This document shows, in pieces, positions 58,813 to 62,000 of a stretch of 62,000 bases of DNA. This stretch comes from Neocallimastix lanati (nom. inval.). Taxonomy: Eukaryota > Neocallimastigomycota > Neocallimastigomycetes > Neocallimastigales > Neocallimastigaceae. Each line of letters opens with the position of its first letter. The first letter of the stretch is position 1. The stretch is taken from positions 660,001 through 722,000 of the forward strand of contig JACVTC010000059.1 in NCBI GenBank assembly GCA_016946835.1. The letters run 5' to 3'. A program made the translations under genes and the position numbers. The notes under the pieces were generated by a model that was not told the origin of the DNA, did no database searches, and was given only the letters and a program-made list of their open reading frames with translations.

Positions 58813-61800
58813 TTAATTATTTAAATAATTATTGATTTTTTCTACGAAAGATTCAGTATAATCATTTTTATTAGTAATATTAATATATTCTTTAATAACT
58901 GATTTATAATTATTTTTGTAAAATAAGATAGAGAAAAGACTATTTCTTAATAATATGGTAACTTCATGATAATAATTTAAAAATTCTTGCTTATATAATT
59001 CAGATTTTAAATTTGAATAATTATTAATTGCTAAATTTTTAATCTCGAAAATTAATTTCTGAATACTTTGATTTGTTTCAAATTCTAAATAATAATATTA
59101 ATAGTATTATAAATAATATATCAGTAAAAATTTTATAAAAATTAATAAGTAAAAATGATTATAATTATATTTAATATTATATTTGTTATTTTACCTAAAT
59201 AAAACTTTTTATAATTTCTTTCATGCAGTTCATCACCATTGTAATTTCTTTTGGTACCTTTTTTACTTCCAATATTTTGAATATGATTACTAATGATTTC
59301 CAATAATAAATATAAAGCATTGGCTTGTTTTTTAATAAATGCATTGAAATTTAATTCTTTTTCTGAATTGCATTTTGAAAATAAAAGTTGCTTGTTTAAT
59401 ATTATAATAATTAAAGATAATGAACTTTGTTCATTTTTTAAGTATTGTTTTAAAATATGCGATTTAATCATCCAACTATATAAAGAAGTAATAGTATTAT
59501 CAATAATCAATGTTAATTCCATTTTATCGTTATTATAAGCACTTTCTCTAAAATTATTTAACTTTATTAATGAATGAATTATCCAATTAATAAATACATC
59601 GGATTTCTGATGGTATATTAAATCATTATAATCAATACCAATTATAATAGTTTTTAATAATTTTTGTAATAATTCAATATAATTATTAAATTGATTTGGT
59701 TTTAAACTATAGAGATTATCTAAGTTTGTAATGATTTTATGATTTAATGAAACATCATAATATTTGTTCAGTTTTCCTGTATTCTTAGTGAGCATTTCAT
59801 AATACTTTTTAGTATCATCTTCTTTTTCATATAATGATTTTTCGATATTATTAATAGATTTTACATTTATTCCATTATTATTATTCAATATGTATACATC
59901 ATGATATTGTTTAATCAATAAATCAAAGGCTACAATCAATTTCAAAATTGGATAAGAATTTAATTTAAATTCAATATTGAATTTTTCTTTTGAATAAGTA
60001 ATTATATCATAAATATAATTAATAATTTCAAAGAAATAATTTAGCCACCATTGATAATTGATTTTTGATTTATTATTCTCCCTAGATTTAAGATTTTTCA
60101 TAAGATTCGAAACAGGCTGTACTAATTGATAAAAAATTGATATAAATACATTACTCCAATTTTTCATACCTTCTTCACCTTTATACCATGTTGAATCAGC
60201 CTCTTTCCAGCTTTTCCAAATTGAATTAATTAATCTAACAAAACCAATTAATAATTCATTTTTTGAATCAATATTAAATTCAGCTAAAGAAGATTGAATC
60301 CAGGATAATAGGCCATTTTGAATAATTAAATCTACTATAATTGATGAATTCGAACTTAATTTTATATAAATTTCAATAATATATCTTCTAATTGAAATAT
60401 CTGATAAATTTGAATGGAAAAGACTATTTAATAAGTTTGACACATGGCGTCGTCTGTAAGGCTTAAAATCATTTTTATCTTGGAATCCACATGAAAGAAG
60501 TCTAAGAATATATAATCTTTCTTGCTTATAATTATCTGAGGATGAATAAAGTAAATTATATAATAAAGGAATATCTTCTAAATCTATCCATGGTCTTTGT
60601 AATAAAAACCGGTTAATTAATGGATACATATAATGATCTGGTTTTGTAAATATTAAAAGTGATTGTGCTACAAATAAAGATATAACATTTGGGACTCGTT
60701 GTGGTGTATCACGATCAACAATTGAATTCTTGAATGAATCACATAATAATAATAATTGCTTTTTTTCTCTTAGATTACTAGAACCTAATATTCCATATAA
60801 TTGATCAATCAAGAAATAACCTACTTTTCTTCTTTCTACATTTGTGCTTGATAGAGCCATAACGACTAAGCCAAAGCAATTTAATTCTATAAAACGATGA
60901 ATGTCAAATTTAGTACCAGCTATATTTAATAACTGAGCAAATAATGGAAGGAAGAAATCTTGATCATATAAAGGAGTTAATCTCTTACTCATAATATTAT
61001 CTTTTTGATTTTCTGAAGTTATGATGTCATTTATACCATACCATTGAACAGTATAGCCCATCCAATTTGAATCTATTAAATTCATAATTTCAACAACCAT
61101 AATACCATTATTTAAATGATTTCTTTCTTGATTTCTTTCTCTTATATCTAAACTTGAATAGGACCATAAAATAGAAGCATCTGCAACACTTACACCTGCT
61201 TTTGTTTCAAAAATTTTTAAAATTTTAAATATTTTTTTATCAACTTCTGAAATAGTAGCATTATATGCAGCCATTATTTGTGGTAAATAAGATGGTTTGC
61301 AACATTTCATTGGATCACATTCAATCAAATATTCAATAATATTTATAATAACTTCTTTAACCTTTGAAAATATTGGAATTGGAGATTTAGAAAAGTTTTC
61401 TTGATCATTATTCAACTTATTACCAGAAATACCTTTAACAACACAATTAATATATTTTTTATTAGAAAGAATATTATCTAATATAAAATTAGGTGATACT
61501 AACATAGATGACATTTTCTTCCACTTATTGATTAATTCAAATAATTTTTTTATTATATATTATAATACATGAATTTTATAAATAAATAAAATAATTTAAA
61601 TTAAATTAAATAAATTAAAAAATTAAAATGAAATATTATTATCTATTATTTTATATTTTTCAAATTAATATGAATTTAAATAACCAAATTTTATAATTAC
61701 CTGAATATATAATAATTTTATTAATTTTAATAATGAATTCATTATTTCATAACTTTCAAATTTCTCAGCTAAAATATGTTTAATATAATCATCTAAAATT

Positions 61801-62000
61801 AATTGATTAATGTTAAACATAGATTGTATAATTGAATTAATAATATTATTTTTATCTTCTTTTTCCATAATTTCATCAACTATAGAATTCAGTTGTTGGA
61901 ATAACTCTACTTCTAAAACACAATCTTTGTTTATTTCATATTCTTGATTTACACTTAATATACATTGTAACAATAAAGCAATTATTTCACCATAATAATT
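58813..62000 (-). CDS. URB1: URB1/Npa1, nucleolar 60S ribosome-biogenesis protein, C-terminal part
   Basis: Exons visible: <62000-61701, 61523-59195 and 59084-58813, GT-AG with matching phases; the gene continues off the right edge. About 965 residues are seen of a protein usually around 1800-2200. Family signatures in order: SYLPQIMAAYNATISEVDKK, LWSYSSLDIRERNQ, LTPLYDQDFFLPLFAQLL, the segment ELNCFGLVVMALSSTNVERR, HYMYPLINRFLLQRPWIDLE, and FHSNLSDISIRRYIIEIY. These match the URB1 C-terminal domain. The rest is alpha-helical repeat. Yeast Npa1/Urb1 acts in an early pre-60S particle with snoRNPs and helicases in the nucleolus. The frame stays open upstream to the window edge, so no start is expected here. 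The last exon is a Lys/Asn-rich tail without a known motif. Confidence 0.93.

Overview
This is a eukaryotic nuclear contig, extremely AT-rich (by eye well above 80% A+T). It has long poly-A/T runs, AAT/AAAT/AT microsatellites, intron-rich genes with GT-AG introns and polyasparagine tracts. The fungal-type chromovirus, the nucleolar protein URB1, a Rim2-type carrier and the base composition fit an anaerobic gut fungus (Neocallimastigomycota) best. A dictyostelid-like amoeba is the main alternative, but genes of 24-29 exons, some only 9-18 nt long, argue against it. The assignment is inference.

Layout, left to right. (1) The 3' part of the window's first gene, an RluA-family pseudouridine synthase of the RIB2/PUS9/RPUSD2 type, lies on the minus strand (<1-1398). 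(2) 1538-13429 is a stack of mobile DNA: a 58-bp perfect hairpin, a small non-coding LTR element (1666-2594), and a Ty1/copia element (2603-13429) whose integrase is split by a Ty3/gypsy chromovirus (4737-10338). The two copia-type elements sit in one AAT microsatellite, each with an ATAAT target duplication. Both start their internal region with the same sequence, complementary to the anticodon arm of tRNA-Lys(CUU). (3) 16009-24501, minus: a 24-exon SCAPER homologue. (4) 24502-28524 holds only a frameshifted ORF and a GC-rich foldback. (5) 28525-30808, plus: a 9-exon mitochondrial pyrimidine-nucleotide-type carrier. (6) 33064-41741 (plus) and 48409-56509 (minus) are two convergent, diverged paralogues of one large multi-pass membrane protein, with almost the same exon lengths, including a shared 11-nt microexon. 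Between them lie a retroposed structured sequence with a 26-bp target duplication (43219-43726) and a five-exon MYND-SET methyltransferase (44935-47471, minus). (7) 58813 to the right edge, minus: the C-terminal part of URB1.

The host genes do not form a pathway: they cover RNA modification, ribosome biogenesis, mitochondrial transport, lysine methylation and membrane signalling. Gene models were built by hand from splice sites, reading-frame continuity and, for the membrane-protein pair, comparison of the two copies. Nothing was searched against a database; family names rest on recognised motifs.
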